In this document: piece by piece, positions 1-7,759 of the stretch | Numbering within the stretch: position 1 is the first letter of the stretch | How the letters are laid out: each line of letters starts with the position of its first letter | Origin: an uncultured Fretibacterium sp. | GTDB taxonomy: Bacteria; Synergistota; Synergistia; Synergistales; Aminobacteriaceae | Direction of reading: 5' to 3' | Assembly: GCA_937911045.1 (NCBI GenBank) | Contig: CALEPX010000084.1 | Location: 1-34,404, forward strand | DNA length: 34,404 nucleotides | The notes under the pieces: model-generated | The model's input: only the letters and a program-made list of their open reading frames with translations | What the model was told of the DNA's origin: nothing | Database searches by the model: none | Position numbers and translations under genes: made by a program

Positions 1-31
1 CGCATAAATTGCTTTTTTGCAAGAAGGAATC

Positions 32-67
32 AAAAAAACTTTCCAACCTTTGTTGGAAAGTTTTTTT
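32..67. terminator. Bidirectional intrinsic terminator
   Basis: A perfect 16-bp inverted repeat with a CTTT loop, flanked by A7 on the left and T7 on the right (core ACTTTCCAAC / GTTGGAAAGT). The A and T tracts let it work in either direction. It probably ends a gene to the left of the window and insulates radC. Confidence 0.85.
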
Positions 68-80
68 ATATCCTTTCGCA

Positions 81-764
81 ATGAAAGCAAAGAGCATCAA
101 ATCTTGGAATGAGGAGGAGCGGCCGCGGGAGAAGCTGATGCAACAAGGGGCCGCCGCCCTGTCGAACACGGAACTGCTGGCCATCCTGATCGGATCGGGC
201 ACCCGGACGCTGACGGCCGTCGATCTGGCCCGGGAACTGATCGCCGCCTTCGGCGGCCGCCTCGACGTCCTATCGCGGCAAACGCCGCAGAAACTCATCG
301 CCATCAGCGGCGTCGGCCCCGCCAAGGCCACCTCCATCCTTGCCACTTTCGAACTGGCCAGGCGCCTGGCCGCAGAGATTCCGGAAGACGAACTCACCAT
401 CCGCAACGCCGACACCGTCGCCCGGATGATGATGCCCCGCCTGGCGAGCCTTCCCCAGGAGGAGTGCTGGGTCATCTACCTCAACCGCGCAAGCCGCTTT
501 ATCGGCAAGGAATGCGTCAGCATCGGCGGCATCGGTTCCACGGTCATCGACATCAAGATCATCGTCAAGAAGGCTGTCGAGCGGCTGGCCTCGGGCCTGA
601 TCCTGGTACACAACCACCCTTCCGGCAATCCCCTTCCGGGAGAGCAGGACCGCCGCCAGACCGAAGCCCTGCGCAAGGCCGCCGCCGTCTTCGACATCGC
701 CCTGGTGGACCATATCATCGTGGGCAAGAAAAAATATTACAGTTTTTCCGACGAGAATTGTTAA
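81..764 (+). CDS. radC: RadC family JAB-domain protein (UPF0758)
   Basis: The protein has about 227 residues, the normal RadC length. An N-terminal helix-hairpin-helix region (ISGVGPAKA, about residues 76-84) is followed by a JAB/MPN metalloprotease-like domain whose metal motif HNHPSGNPLPGEQD is complete near residues 180-193. The cellular role of RadC remains unsettled; the E. coli gene is not required for DNA repair as once thought. I chose the ATG at 81 because RadC proteins usually begin close to the SWNEEERPREK segment; the longer in-frame extension back to position 9 would translate through the terminator. The gene is strongly GC-rich (about two-thirds GC in a line I counted), unlike everything after ~920, and resembles GC-rich Bacteroidetes such as Alistipes relatives. 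That taxonomic guess rests on memory. Confidence 0.92.
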   Translation: MKAKSIKSWNEEERPREKLMQQGAAALSNTELLAILIGSGTRTLTAVDLARELIAAFGGRLDVLSRQTPQKLIAISGVGPAKATSILATFELARRLAAEIPEDELTIRNADTVARMMMPRLASLPQEECWVIYLNRASRFIGKECVSIGGIGSTVIDIKIIVKKAVERLASGLILVHNHPSGNPLPGEQDRRQTEALRKAAAVFDIALVDHIIVGKKKYYSFSDENC

Positions 765-790
765 CTTTAGGCTGTAAAAAAGCCTGACCT

Positions 791-955
791 ATGAAAATCA
801 TCCAACTCGGAGAAACCGATTCCCTGATGGGCCACTACCTCGCGCAGATCCGCGACAAGAGCGTTCAGAAAGACAGCCTGCGCTTCCGCAGGAACCTCGA
901 ACGCATCGGGGAAATATTCGCAGCACGCCGGAGTTGTCATAACGTCGATATTTGA
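791..955 (+). pseudogene. upp: Uracil phosphoribosyltransferase, N-terminal fragment
   Basis: The ATG at 791 opens a reading frame whose first ~43 residues look like Bacteroidetes Upp. The conserved block KDSLRFRRNLERIGEIFA lies at about residues 27-44; intact homologues continue with a YEISK-like segment. Here the frame instead reads ARRSCHNVDI and stops at 953-955. The family is normally ~210 residues and makes UMP from uracil and PRPP, so only a fifth is present and the PRPP-binding loop is missing. Composition changes at the same point from GC-rich to AT-richer, so this is a gene cut at a sequence join rather than a decayed gene. The fragment would not be functional. Confidence 0.75.
911..925. 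other. Join between Bacteroidetes-like and main-block DNA
   Basis: The upp frame loses homology after codon 44 (920-922). In another frame, glycosyltransferase-like coding begins at about 915 (YSQHAGVVITSIFENT). The stretch near 911-922 fits both genes, which suggests microhomology at the join. Codon use and GC change sharply here. Confidence 0.7.
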
Positions 956-974
956 GAACACTCGCAGCCAAGTT

Positions 975-1853
975 GTGATTCACTTGCTTCACGACGACAC
1001 GCTCACTCAGGAAAACCGCGAGAAATTTTTGCGCACAACTCAGAAATATTCGCAGGAAATCGAGTTCGTAAATGTTGAAGCGTACAAGAATAATTTTAGC
1101 GACGAATTGTTAAAACTTGCTGGAAGTTGGACTATCGGAACTTTGTACAGGTTGCTAATTACGGAAGTTTTGAAACTTGATCGAGTAATTTATCTTGACG
1201 GCGATGTAATCGTGAATCTGGATATTCGGGAACTTTGGGAAATTGATATGGAGGGCAAGAGTTTAGCCGGTGCTAAAGATCTCACGAATCCGAGATGGGG
1301 CGATACAACACGCGCTGAACTTTTGGGCTGCGATACTGCAAATTATATAAATGCTGGCGTCGTTATTATGGATTTGCGAAAAATTCGATCACGCGGCTCA
1401 CTTTTCAAAATTGCTACGGATTTCATAATTGCGAAACGAGATTTGATACTCGCTCCGGATCAGGACGCTTTGAACGCGATATTCCGTAATGACATCAAGA
1501 TAATCAGCAACAAATTCAACGCGCATTTCAGCATGATGAGCGAAAATATGCCGGATTGCATAATACACATGCTCGCATGGAAACCTTGGATTGCGATAAC
1601 TGGCGTTCAATCGGATCGCCTTTACTGGAAAATGTACGTTCGCAGCGCGTGGGGAGAGAATGCAACACGTGACGAGCTAATCGACATATTCAACAATTTA
1701 GCCTACGGAACAGCACACTCAACGTTATATCACCACACACCTATGCAATGCGTAAGGCGTTTATCGTTCTCAGCCTGGATAAGAATCTGTGCACCGTTCA
1801 GGCTGGCGAAATTTTTTGCGTCGTCTATATTTTACAGGTTCAAGCACAAGTGA
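975..1853 (+). CDS. Glycosyltransferase family 8 protein, 5'-truncated
   Basis: This is a GT-A fold retaining glycosyltransferase of the LgtC/WaaJ type, likely acting on lipopolysaccharide or another surface glycan. The metal and nucleotide-sugar motif appears as VIYLDGDVIV (DxD, about residue 75), followed by INAGVVIMDL and a late H-x8-W segment (HMLAWKPW). The GTG at 975 gives 292 residues, but in-frame codons continue upstream to about 915 and read like the family N-terminus (HAGVVITSIFENT). The real start therefore lay further left and was lost at the join with upp. Expression from this piece is doubtful because no SD is visible at 975. The acceptor cannot be deduced. Confidence 0.8.
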   Translation: MIHLLHDDTLTQENREKFLRTTQKYSQEIEFVNVEAYKNNFSDELLKLAGSWTIGTLYRLLITEVLKLDRVIYLDGDVIVNLDIRELWEIDMEGKSLAGAKDLTNPRWGDTTRAELLGCDTANYINAGVVIMDLRKIRSRGSLFKIATDFIIAKRDLILAPDQDALNAIFRNDIKIISNKFNAHFSMMSENMPDCIIHMLAWKPWIAITGVQSDRLYWKMYVRSAWGENATRDELIDIFNNLAYGTAHSTLYHHTPMQCVRRLSFSAWIRICAPFRLAKFFASSIFYRFKHK

Positions 1854-1883
1854 TCCGTGTGAAAAAATCCCTTAAAACTCTGA

Positions 1884-1913
1884 TTGACATTGGCGTAATT
1901 TTTCAAGTATCAT
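1884..1913 (+). promoter_or_regulatory. Sigma-70-like promoter for ggt
   Basis: A perfect TTGACA at 1884-1889 is followed after 18 nt by TATCAT at 1908-1913. It sits about 55 nt before the ggt start in the gap after the glycosyltransferase gene. Confidence 0.55.
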
Positions 1914-1968
1914 GTTCGTATCTTTCGTAAATTTTCAGAATTAAGATTACTGGAGGAGCTTTCTTGTT

Positions 1969-3573
1969 TTGAACTTTGACCCTAATAAATACAGGTATTT
2001 TTCTAGGCGCTCCGTTGTATATGGTACGCGGGGAATGGTCGCAACAAGTCATCCCTTGGCTGCACAAGCTGGTCTCGATATGCTCAAGAAGGGCGGCAAT
2101 GCTGTTGATGCTGCGATTGCTGCTGCGGCTGCGTTAGTTGTGGTTGAACCTACGGGCTGCGGTTTGGGCAGTGATTCGTTCGCGCTGATTTGGAAAGACG
2201 GCAAATTGCAGGGTCTAAATTCTTCGGGATTTTCTCCGGCAAAATTCAGTTCCAAGAATTTCGAATCAGAAACATTTCCGCGTGGTTGGAGTTGTGCGAC
2301 AGTTCCGGGAGTTGTTGCAGGTTGGGCAGAATTGGCGCGCAAGATGGGACGTTTGCATTTTTCGGACACGTTGGCACCGGCGATAGATCTTGCGTCACGG
2401 GGATTTGCTGTAACACCTGTAATCGCTGAATTATGGCAACAGGCTTTCGACGAGTTCAAGAATCTCAAGTCAGCGGAATTTTCGCATTGGTTGAGAACAT
2501 TTTGTCCGAGCGGGCGTGCTCCGAGAGCTGGCGAAATTTTCCGGTCACAGCCATTGGCACGAACTTTGCGACGAATTGCCGAAGCTGGGGGCGAAGATTT
2601 TTACAGGGGCGATCTAGCTGAGAAAATCATAACTTTCTCGAACAAAACTAACGGATATTTCACACCGGAAGATTTTGCGGGGTTCAGACCTGAATGGGTG
2701 TCGCCGATTAGCACGAATTATCGCGGCTATGATATTTGGGAGATGCCGCCGAATGGGCAGGGAATTTGCGTTTTGATTGCGATGAATATCCTGAAGAATT
2801 TCGAGTTTGAGAGCGATTCGCGTGATGAGTTTTCGAGTTTGCATAAACAGATTGACGCCGTTAAAATTGCGTTCTCGATTGCGAAAAAACATGTTGCAGA
2901 TCCAAAATTTGCGAATATTCCAGTTGATGACTTGCTGAGCGAGGATTATGCGCATGAACTGGCTGCGAAAATCGATCCAGAACATGCTCAGAATTTCGAC
3001 GATGCGCGTGAAAAATTCGGCGGCGGAACTGTGTATCTTGTGACTGCTGACAGCGGCGGCTCAATGGTGTCGTATATCCAGAGTAATTTTATGGGCTTCG
3101 GTTCTGGAATCGTAATTCCCGAGACTGGCATTTCGCTGAATAACAGGGGCGCGTGTTTCTCACGGAATCCTGAAAGCCCGAATTATATCGACGCACGCAA
3201 ACGACCGTATAACACGATAATTCCGGCATTTGTCACGAAGGATAATAAACCGTTAGCAGCACTCGGAGTCATGGGAGGATTTATGCAGCCTCAAGGACAC
3301 GTTCAAGTCTTGACGAATTTGCTTGACTTTGGCATGAATCCTCAAGAAGCACTCGATTCACCGCGTTGGAAATGGAATAATAATCTGCAAGTTTCGCTTG
3401 AGCCGAATTTCCCTGAATCACAGGCTGAGAATTTATCGCGAGCTGGTCATGAAATTACGCGTGAAGATTCGTCGTTGGATTTCGGGCGCGGACAAATTAT
3501 CATCAAAACTGAATATAACTCGCTTGCCGGAGCTACTGAACCGAGAGCTGATGGAAGTGTCGCAGCATGGTGA
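1969..3573 (+). CDS. Gamma-glutamyltransferase family protein (YwrD-like)
   Basis: The 534-residue protein belongs to the gamma-glutamyltranspeptidase N-terminal-nucleophile family, which transfers or hydrolyses gamma-glutamyl groups of glutathione or related compounds. The N-terminal family segment RGMVATSHPLAAQAGLDML is at about residues 24-42. The expected autoprocessing Thr lies in FGGGTVYLVTAD near residue 350, followed by GFGSGIVIPETG. No signal peptide is visible, so unlike classical exported GGTs it should be cytoplasmic, as in the YwrD subgroup. The start is TTG with GGAGGAG 10 nt upstream. A promoter-like site lies upstream and a ~70-nt gap separates it from the hydratase gene. The physiological substrate is unknown, and acylase-type activity is an alternative. 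Confidence 0.87.
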   Translation: MNFDPNKYRYFSRRSVVYGTRGMVATSHPLAAQAGLDMLKKGGNAVDAAIAAAAALVVVEPTGCGLGSDSFALIWKDGKLQGLNSSGFSPAKFSSKNFESETFPRGWSCATVPGVVAGWAELARKMGRLHFSDTLAPAIDLASRGFAVTPVIAELWQQAFDEFKNLKSAEFSHWLRTFCPSGRAPRAGEIFRSQPLARTLRRIAEAGGEDFYRGDLAEKIITFSNKTNGYFTPEDFAGFRPEWVSPISTNYRGYDIWEMPPNGQGICVLIAMNILKNFEFESDSRDEFSSLHKQIDAVKIAFSIAKKHVADPKFANIPVDDLLSEDYAHELAAKIDPEHAQNFDDAREKFGGGTVYLVTADSGGSMVSYIQSNFMGFGSGIVIPETGISLNNRGACFSRNPESPNYIDARKRPYNTIIPAFVTKDNKPLAALGVMGGFMQPQGHVQVLTNLLDFGMNPQEALDSPRWKWNNNLQVSLEPNFPESQAENLSRAGHEITREDSSLDFGRGQIIIKTEYNSLAGATEPRADGSVAAW

Positions 3574-3645
3574 GGCATGTGAAGCAAGTGTTATATTATA
3601 TAAATCTCAAATTTTTTCTACATTATCAAGAGGGGGTTTTTTGAT

Positions 3646-5937
3646 TTGAGTATTAAGTGTTACGATGGCGGAGTTTATCTCGTAAATGGCACCGAGCTGA
3701 TCCCGGAAAGTGAGGCAGCAAAAGTAAAGCAATTAACCGGCAAAGACGCTGACAAATCAGAAGCTAAGAAAGGCACGATTGCTTACAACATTCTGAAGTC
3801 ACACAACAAAGCTGACAACATGGAGCATTTGCGAATCAAATTCGATTCCATGGCATCACACGATATTACGTTCGTTGGAATTATCCAGACGGCAAGGGCT
3901 TCGGGCATGAAGAAATTCCCGTTACCGTACGTTTTGACGAACTGCCATAATTCGCTCTGTGCGGTTGGCGGAACTATAAACGATGACGATCACTATTTCG
4001 GATTAAGCTCGGCGAAAAAATACGGCGGAATTTACGTTCCTCCACACATTGCAGTTATTCACCAGTTTATGCGCGAGATGTTCGCTGGCTGTGGGAAAAT
4101 GATTCTCGGCTCAGACTCTCACACACGTTACGGCGCACTCGGAACAATGGCTATCGGTGAAGGCGGCGGCGAATTAGTCAAGCAGCTTCTCGAAGATACT
4201 TACGATGTCGCATATCCCGGAGTTGTCGCGATTTATCTGACCGGAAAACCTGCTCCTTACGTTGGACCTCATGATGTCGCTATCGCAATCGTCAAGGCTG
4301 TGTTCAAGAGCGGCTATGTGAAAAACAAAGTCATGGAATTTGTCGGACCGGGCGTTGCTTCAATGACGACTGATTACAGGAACGGCGTTGATGTTATGAC
4401 GACTGAGACGACGTGCTTATCATCAGTGTGGAGAACTGACGCTGACACGAGATCGTTCTTGGCTGAACACGGACGCGCTGATGATTACAAAGAACTGAAT
4501 CCTGCTGACGTTGCGTATTATGACGGCTGTGTTTATATCGACCTTTCCAAGATTAAGCCGATGATCGCGTTACCGTTCCATCCATCAAATGCCTACGAAA
4601 TCTCTGAACTTTACGCGAACTTGAAAGACATTCTCGCTGAAACTGAGAAAGCTGCTGCGAAAGTTGCCGGCGGTCGTGCGGAATTTACGCTTCTTGACAA
4701 AGTTACGTCCGATGGCAAATTAATGGTTCAACAGGGAGTAATCGGAGGCTGTGCAGGTGGAAATTACACGAACGTTGTCGAGGCTGCACACGCATTGAAG
4801 GGCAAAACTTGCGGCTACGGTGAGTTCTATCTGAGCGTTTACCCGTCATCACAGCCGGTATTCATTGATTTGGATCGCAAAGGCTTCTTAGCTGACTTGA
4901 TGGACGCGGGCGCAATTATCAGGACTGCATTCTGCGGACCGTGCTTCGGAGCTGGCGATACTCCTGCAAACAACGCGCTCTCAATCCGACACACAACGCG
5001 AAACTTCCCGAACAGAGAAGGCTCAAAACCCGGCAACGGTCAAATGTCAGCGGTCGCACTCATGGACGCAAGATCAATCGCGGCAACTGCAGTAAACGGC
5101 GGAAAATTAACCAGTGCTGAAGACATGGATTGCTGGGGCAATGTTCCTGCGTATAATTACGACGACAGAGCTTACAAGTCAAGAGTTTTCTGGGGTTACA
5201 ACAAGGCTGATCTTGATGAACCGATCAGATTTGGTCCGAACATCAAAGACTGGCCCGAACAGATTGCTCTCGCTGATAATATTCTGTTGCGCGTTGTGTC
5301 AAAAATCCTTGATGAAGTTACGACTACTGACGAATTGATTCCGTCCGGCGAAACGTCGTCATATCGTTCGAATCCTCTGGGGCTTGCTGAGTTCACGCTC
5401 TCAAGACGCGATCCCGAATACGTTGGTCGTGCCAAGGAAGTTCAGAAACTCGAAAAAGCGCGTCAGGCTGGTGAAAAAGTCGGCGAATTATCAGAAGTCT
5501 ACGCAGCAATCAAGACAATTCCGGGGCAGGAAGGCGTTAAACCCGAAGAGATCGAAATAGGCTCAACGATTTACGCTAACAAACCCGGCGACGGTTCAGC
5601 ACGTGAACAGGCTGCATCATGTCAGAGAGTTCTTGGCGCACTCGCGAACATCACTCAGGAATACGCAACGAAACGCTATCGTTCGAACTGCATGAACTGG
5701 GGCATGATTCCGTTCCATCTGAAGGGCGAACCGAATTTCGAGATCGGCGATTATATTTACGTCCCGGGAATCAAAGGCAATCTCGACGCTAACGAACTCA
5801 AGGACATCAAAGGCTACGTCATCAAGGACGGCAAGGCTACGGAGATCAATCTTTACATTCAGGACATGACCGGCAACGAGCGCGATATAGTCAAAGCTGG
5901 CTGCTTGATCAATTTTAATCGCGACAAAAAGAAGTAA
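3646..5937 (+). CDS. Aconitase-family hydratase, probable aconitase
   Basis: The 763-residue protein carries the aconitase [4Fe-4S] ligands: one Cys in GGCAGGNYTNVVEAA and a CxxC pair in AFCGPCFGAGD. It also has the substrate-binding GSDSHTRYG segment near residue 160 and the C-terminal swivel-domain loop GDGSAREQAASCQRVLG, equivalent to the S-x-R catalytic loop of aconitases. It resembles the divergent YbhJ-like 'hydratase' branch more than classical AcnA or AcnB, so substrate assignment rests mainly on context. The next gene is NADP-isocitrate dehydrogenase, which makes citrate-isocitrate isomerisation the obvious role, feeding 2-oxoglutarate and glutamate synthesis. The TTG start follows a GAGGGGG ribosome site. 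Homoaconitase or isopropylmalate-type activity cannot be excluded. Confidence 0.85.
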   Translation: MSIKCYDGGVYLVNGTELIPESEAAKVKQLTGKDADKSEAKKGTIAYNILKSHNKADNMEHLRIKFDSMASHDITFVGIIQTARASGMKKFPLPYVLTNCHNSLCAVGGTINDDDHYFGLSSAKKYGGIYVPPHIAVIHQFMREMFAGCGKMILGSDSHTRYGALGTMAIGEGGGELVKQLLEDTYDVAYPGVVAIYLTGKPAPYVGPHDVAIAIVKAVFKSGYVKNKVMEFVGPGVASMTTDYRNGVDVMTTETTCLSSVWRTDADTRSFLAEHGRADDYKELNPADVAYYDGCVYIDLSKIKPMIALPFHPSNAYEISELYANLKDILAETEKAAAKVAGGRAEFTLLDKVTSDGKLMVQQGVIGGCAGGNYTNVVEAAHALKGKTCGYGEFYLSVYPSSQPVFIDLDRKGFLADLMDAGAIIRTAFCGPCFGAGDTPANNALSIRHTTRNFPNREGSKPGNGQMSAVALMDARSIAATAVNGGKLTSAEDMDCWGNVPAYNYDDRAYKSRVFWGYNKADLDEPIRFGPNIKDWPEQIALADNILLRVVSKILDEVTTTDELIPSGETSSYRSNPLGLAEFTLSRRDPEYVGRAKEVQKLEKARQAGEKVGELSEVYAAIKTIPGQEGVKPEEIEIGSTIYANKPGDGSAREQAASCQRVLGALANITQEYATKRYRSNCMNWGMIPFHLKGEPNFEIGDYIYVPGIKGNLDANELKDIKGYVIKDGKATEINLYIQDMTGNERDIVKAGCLINFNRDKKK

Positions 5938-5951
5938 CGTGTGAAAATTAC

Positions 5952-6006
5952 GCCCCCTTTAAGATTGCGAATTGCGTGATTTTAGGGGGGCATAATTCGC
6001 AAATCT
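5952..6006 (+). promoter_or_regulatory. Interlocked inverted repeats between hydratase and icd
   Basis: Two inverted repeats overlap in a pseudoknot-like order. Repeat A pairs GCCCCC (5952-5957) with GGGGGC (5986-5991). Repeat B pairs AGATTGCGAATT (5962-5973) with AATTCGCAAATCT (5994-6006), with a one-base bulge. The left arm of B lies in the loop of A, so the helices form an H-type pseudoknot or alternate. No T-tract follows, so this is not an ordinary terminator. Function is unknown. Confidence 0.4.
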
Positions 6007-6057
6007 GGGTTAATATAGTAATCCGTAAAGTAATAATCATGAAAGGAGCTTTTTGTT

Positions 6058-7257
6058 TTGAGCAAAATTAAAATGGCAACTCCCATCGTTGAGATGGACG
6101 GCGATGAAATGACCAGAGTTATCTGGACGATGATCAAAGAGGATTTGTTGTCACCGTTCGTCGAACTTAACACCGAGTATTACGATCTCGGACTCCCGAA
6201 ACGTGACGAAACCCGCGACAAAATCACTTGGGAAGCTGCAGAGGCTATAAAAAAATATCGCGTTGGCGTAAAGTGCGCAACAATTACCCCGAATAAGCAG
6301 CGCGTAGAAGAATATAATCTTCACGAAATGTGGAAAAGCCCCAATGGTACAATTCGTGCAGTTCTTGACGGAACAGTTTTCAGAGCGCCGATTTTGACAA
6401 CCTGCATCAAACCCGTCGTCAAAAACTGGAAGAAGCCGATCACTATTGCTCGTCACGCATACGGCGATGTCTATCGTGGAACTGAATACCGCGTCCCAGA
6501 ACCCGGCAAAGCTGAGTTAGTCTTCACCGGCAAGAATGGCGCAAGTTTCCGTGAGACTGTTTACGATTACGAGTGCCCGGGCGTTTTGCAGGCCATGTAC
6601 AACAAGGACACGTCAATCAGTTCATTCGCTCGCAGCTGTTTCGAGTACGCGCTGTCAACGAAACAGGATATTTGGTTCTCGTCAAAAGACACGATTTCAA
6701 AACAGTATGACCAGACGTTCAAGTTAATATTCCAGGATATTTTCGAGAAAGAATACGCTGCGAAATTCAAAGAAGCTGGGATCATTTATTTCTACACATT
6801 GATCGACGATGCAGTTGCGCGTGTCATGCGTTCAGAGGGCGGATTCATCTGGGCGTGCAAGAATTACGACGGCGACGTCATGAGCGATATGGTCTCGACG
6901 GCTTTCGGAAGCTTGGCAATGATGACGAGCGTTCTTGTTTCACCGGACGGCAATTTCGAGTACGAAGCTGCTCACGGAACAGTCACGAAACATTTCTATC
7001 GTTATCGCGACACAGGCAAAATGACCTCAACGAACCCGGTCGCAACGATTTTCGCATGGAGCGGTGCTTTGAGAAAACGTGGCGAACTTGATGGCAATCA
7101 GGATCTCGTGGCATTCGCGAACAAACTTGAGAAGGCTACGATTGATACGATTCAGGGCGGCGTTATGACGAAGGACTTGACGACACTTTGCGAGGGCGTT
7201 GTGCCTCAGGTTGTTGACACGAAGGAATTTATCAAAGCAATCGCTGCGAAATTATAA
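6058..7257 (+). CDS. icd: NADP-dependent isocitrate dehydrogenase (eukaryote-like type)
   Basis: It decarboxylates isocitrate oxidatively to 2-oxoglutarate. At 399 residues it matches the homodimeric type II enzyme typical of eukaryotic cytosol/mitochondria and some anaerobic bacteria, rather than the E. coli Icd type. Diagnostic segments are the N-terminal PIVEMDGDEMTRVIW (residues 6-20), CATITPNKQRVEEY, the substrate region NGTIRAVLDGTVFR, and the cofactor region AAHGTVTKHFYRY. The TTG start has AAAGGAG upstream. Together with the aconitase-like gene it makes the citrate-to-2-oxoglutarate step of a probably incomplete TCA pathway. A terminator follows. Confidence 0.95.
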   Translation: MSKIKMATPIVEMDGDEMTRVIWTMIKEDLLSPFVELNTEYYDLGLPKRDETRDKITWEAAEAIKKYRVGVKCATITPNKQRVEEYNLHEMWKSPNGTIRAVLDGTVFRAPILTTCIKPVVKNWKKPITIARHAYGDVYRGTEYRVPEPGKAELVFTGKNGASFRETVYDYECPGVLQAMYNKDTSISSFARSCFEYALSTKQDIWFSSKDTISKQYDQTFKLIFQDIFEKEYAAKFKEAGIIYFYTLIDDAVARVMRSEGGFIWACKNYDGDVMSDMVSTAFGSLAMMTSVLVSPDGNFEYEAAHGTVTKHFYRYRDTGKMTSTNPVATIFAWSGALRKRGELDGNQDLVAFANKLEKATIDTIQGGVMTKDLTTLCEGVVPQVVDTKEFIKAIAAKL

Positions 7258-7283
7258 TCACGAATTCGCGGTAAATACGAAAA

Positions 7284-7328
7284 CTCCCCAAGAGTGAATC
7301 TAATCATTTGCTCTCGGGGAATTTTTTT
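7284..7328. terminator. Terminator between convergent icd and rsfS
   Basis: The stem CTCCCCAAGAG / CTCTCGGGGA has one internal mismatch and an ~18-nt loop, and ends in T7 on the + strand. AAAA on the left side gives weaker bidirectional character, which suits the convergent genes. Confidence 0.75.
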
Positions 7329-7337
7329 GCGCGAAAA

Positions 7338-7664
7338 TTACTCTTCCCAAAGTCGTTCGAGCCTGTAAAAATCCCGCCCCCTGTGACTGAACACATGCAC
7401 AACCAGATCGCCAGCGTCGATTAATCGCCAGTTCACGCTCTGAGCACCTTCGAGTCTGCAAGTGAAGCCGGATTTCTCGATTGCTTCCTGAGCAGCTTCG
7501 GTCAAAGTTTTCATGTGTGTCTCGGAATTTCCGGTTACAAGCACGAACATATCAGCCAAGCCGCCGCGATTTTTGAGATCAAGTGTGACGATATTCTCAC
7601 CGCTTTTCGCCTCAAGTGCTTCGACTACGATTTTCTGCAAATTCTGCAAATTCTGCAAATCCAA
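7338..7664 (-). CDS. rsfS: Ribosomal silencing factor RsfS
   Basis: The 108-residue protein matches the RsfS/Iojap family, which binds ribosomal protein L14 and blocks subunit joining under starvation. Family segments are IVTLDLKNRGGLADMFVLVTG, the central SETHMKTLTEAAQEAIEKSG, and the C-terminal DLVVHVFSHRGRDFYRLERLW. The start is unclear. A purine-rich site (AGGAAGGGG, 7677-7685) precedes a TTG at 7664, but three perfect 9-bp repeats overlap the first codons and each repeat carries another in-frame TTG. It stands alone, without the usual nadD neighbour. Confidence 0.92.
   Translation of the reverse strand: MDLQNLQNLQKIVVEALEAKSGENIVTLDLKNRGGLADMFVLVTGNSETHMKTLTEAAQEAIEKSGFTCRLEGAQSVNWRLIDAGDLVVHVFSHRGRDFYRLERLWEE
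7633..7659 (-). repeat. Three tandem 9-bp repeats at the rsfS start
   Basis: TTCTGCAAA (+ strand) is repeated exactly three times at 7633, 7642 and 7651. It encodes repeated Leu-Gln-Asn at the N-terminus of RsfS. Repeat number changes would keep the frame but alter protein length and the set of possible TTG starts. Confidence 0.85.
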
Positions 7665-7722
7665 TTTTCTAAAACGCCCCTTCCTGAATTAATGCTAAAA
7701 ACTTGTGAATAACTCGCGAAAA

Positions 7723-7736
7723 TATTATTATATAAT
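7723..7736 (+). promoter_or_regulatory. Putative -10 element upstream of ilvE
   Basis: TATAAT is present at 7731-7736 in a very AT-rich run, ~24 nt before the ilvE start. The best -35 candidate, TTGTGA at 7703-7708, is badly spaced from it, so the exact promoter is uncertain. Confidence 0.35.
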
Positions 7737-7759
7737 ATTATTACTGGAGGGGAATTTTT

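Noticed and set aside
770..784. AGGCT/AGCCT hairpin after radC as a terminator
   Set aside because: The stem is only 5 bp and no T-tract follows it.
270..787. Open frames opposite and beside radC (270-713, 476-727 minus; 464-787 plus)
   Set aside because: They are shadows of GC-rich radC; radC has complete family motifs and the others have no SD or family features.
1748..1930. Small ORF overlapping the GT8 3' end
   Set aside because: It overlaps the better-supported GT8 frame and has no SD or recognisable product.
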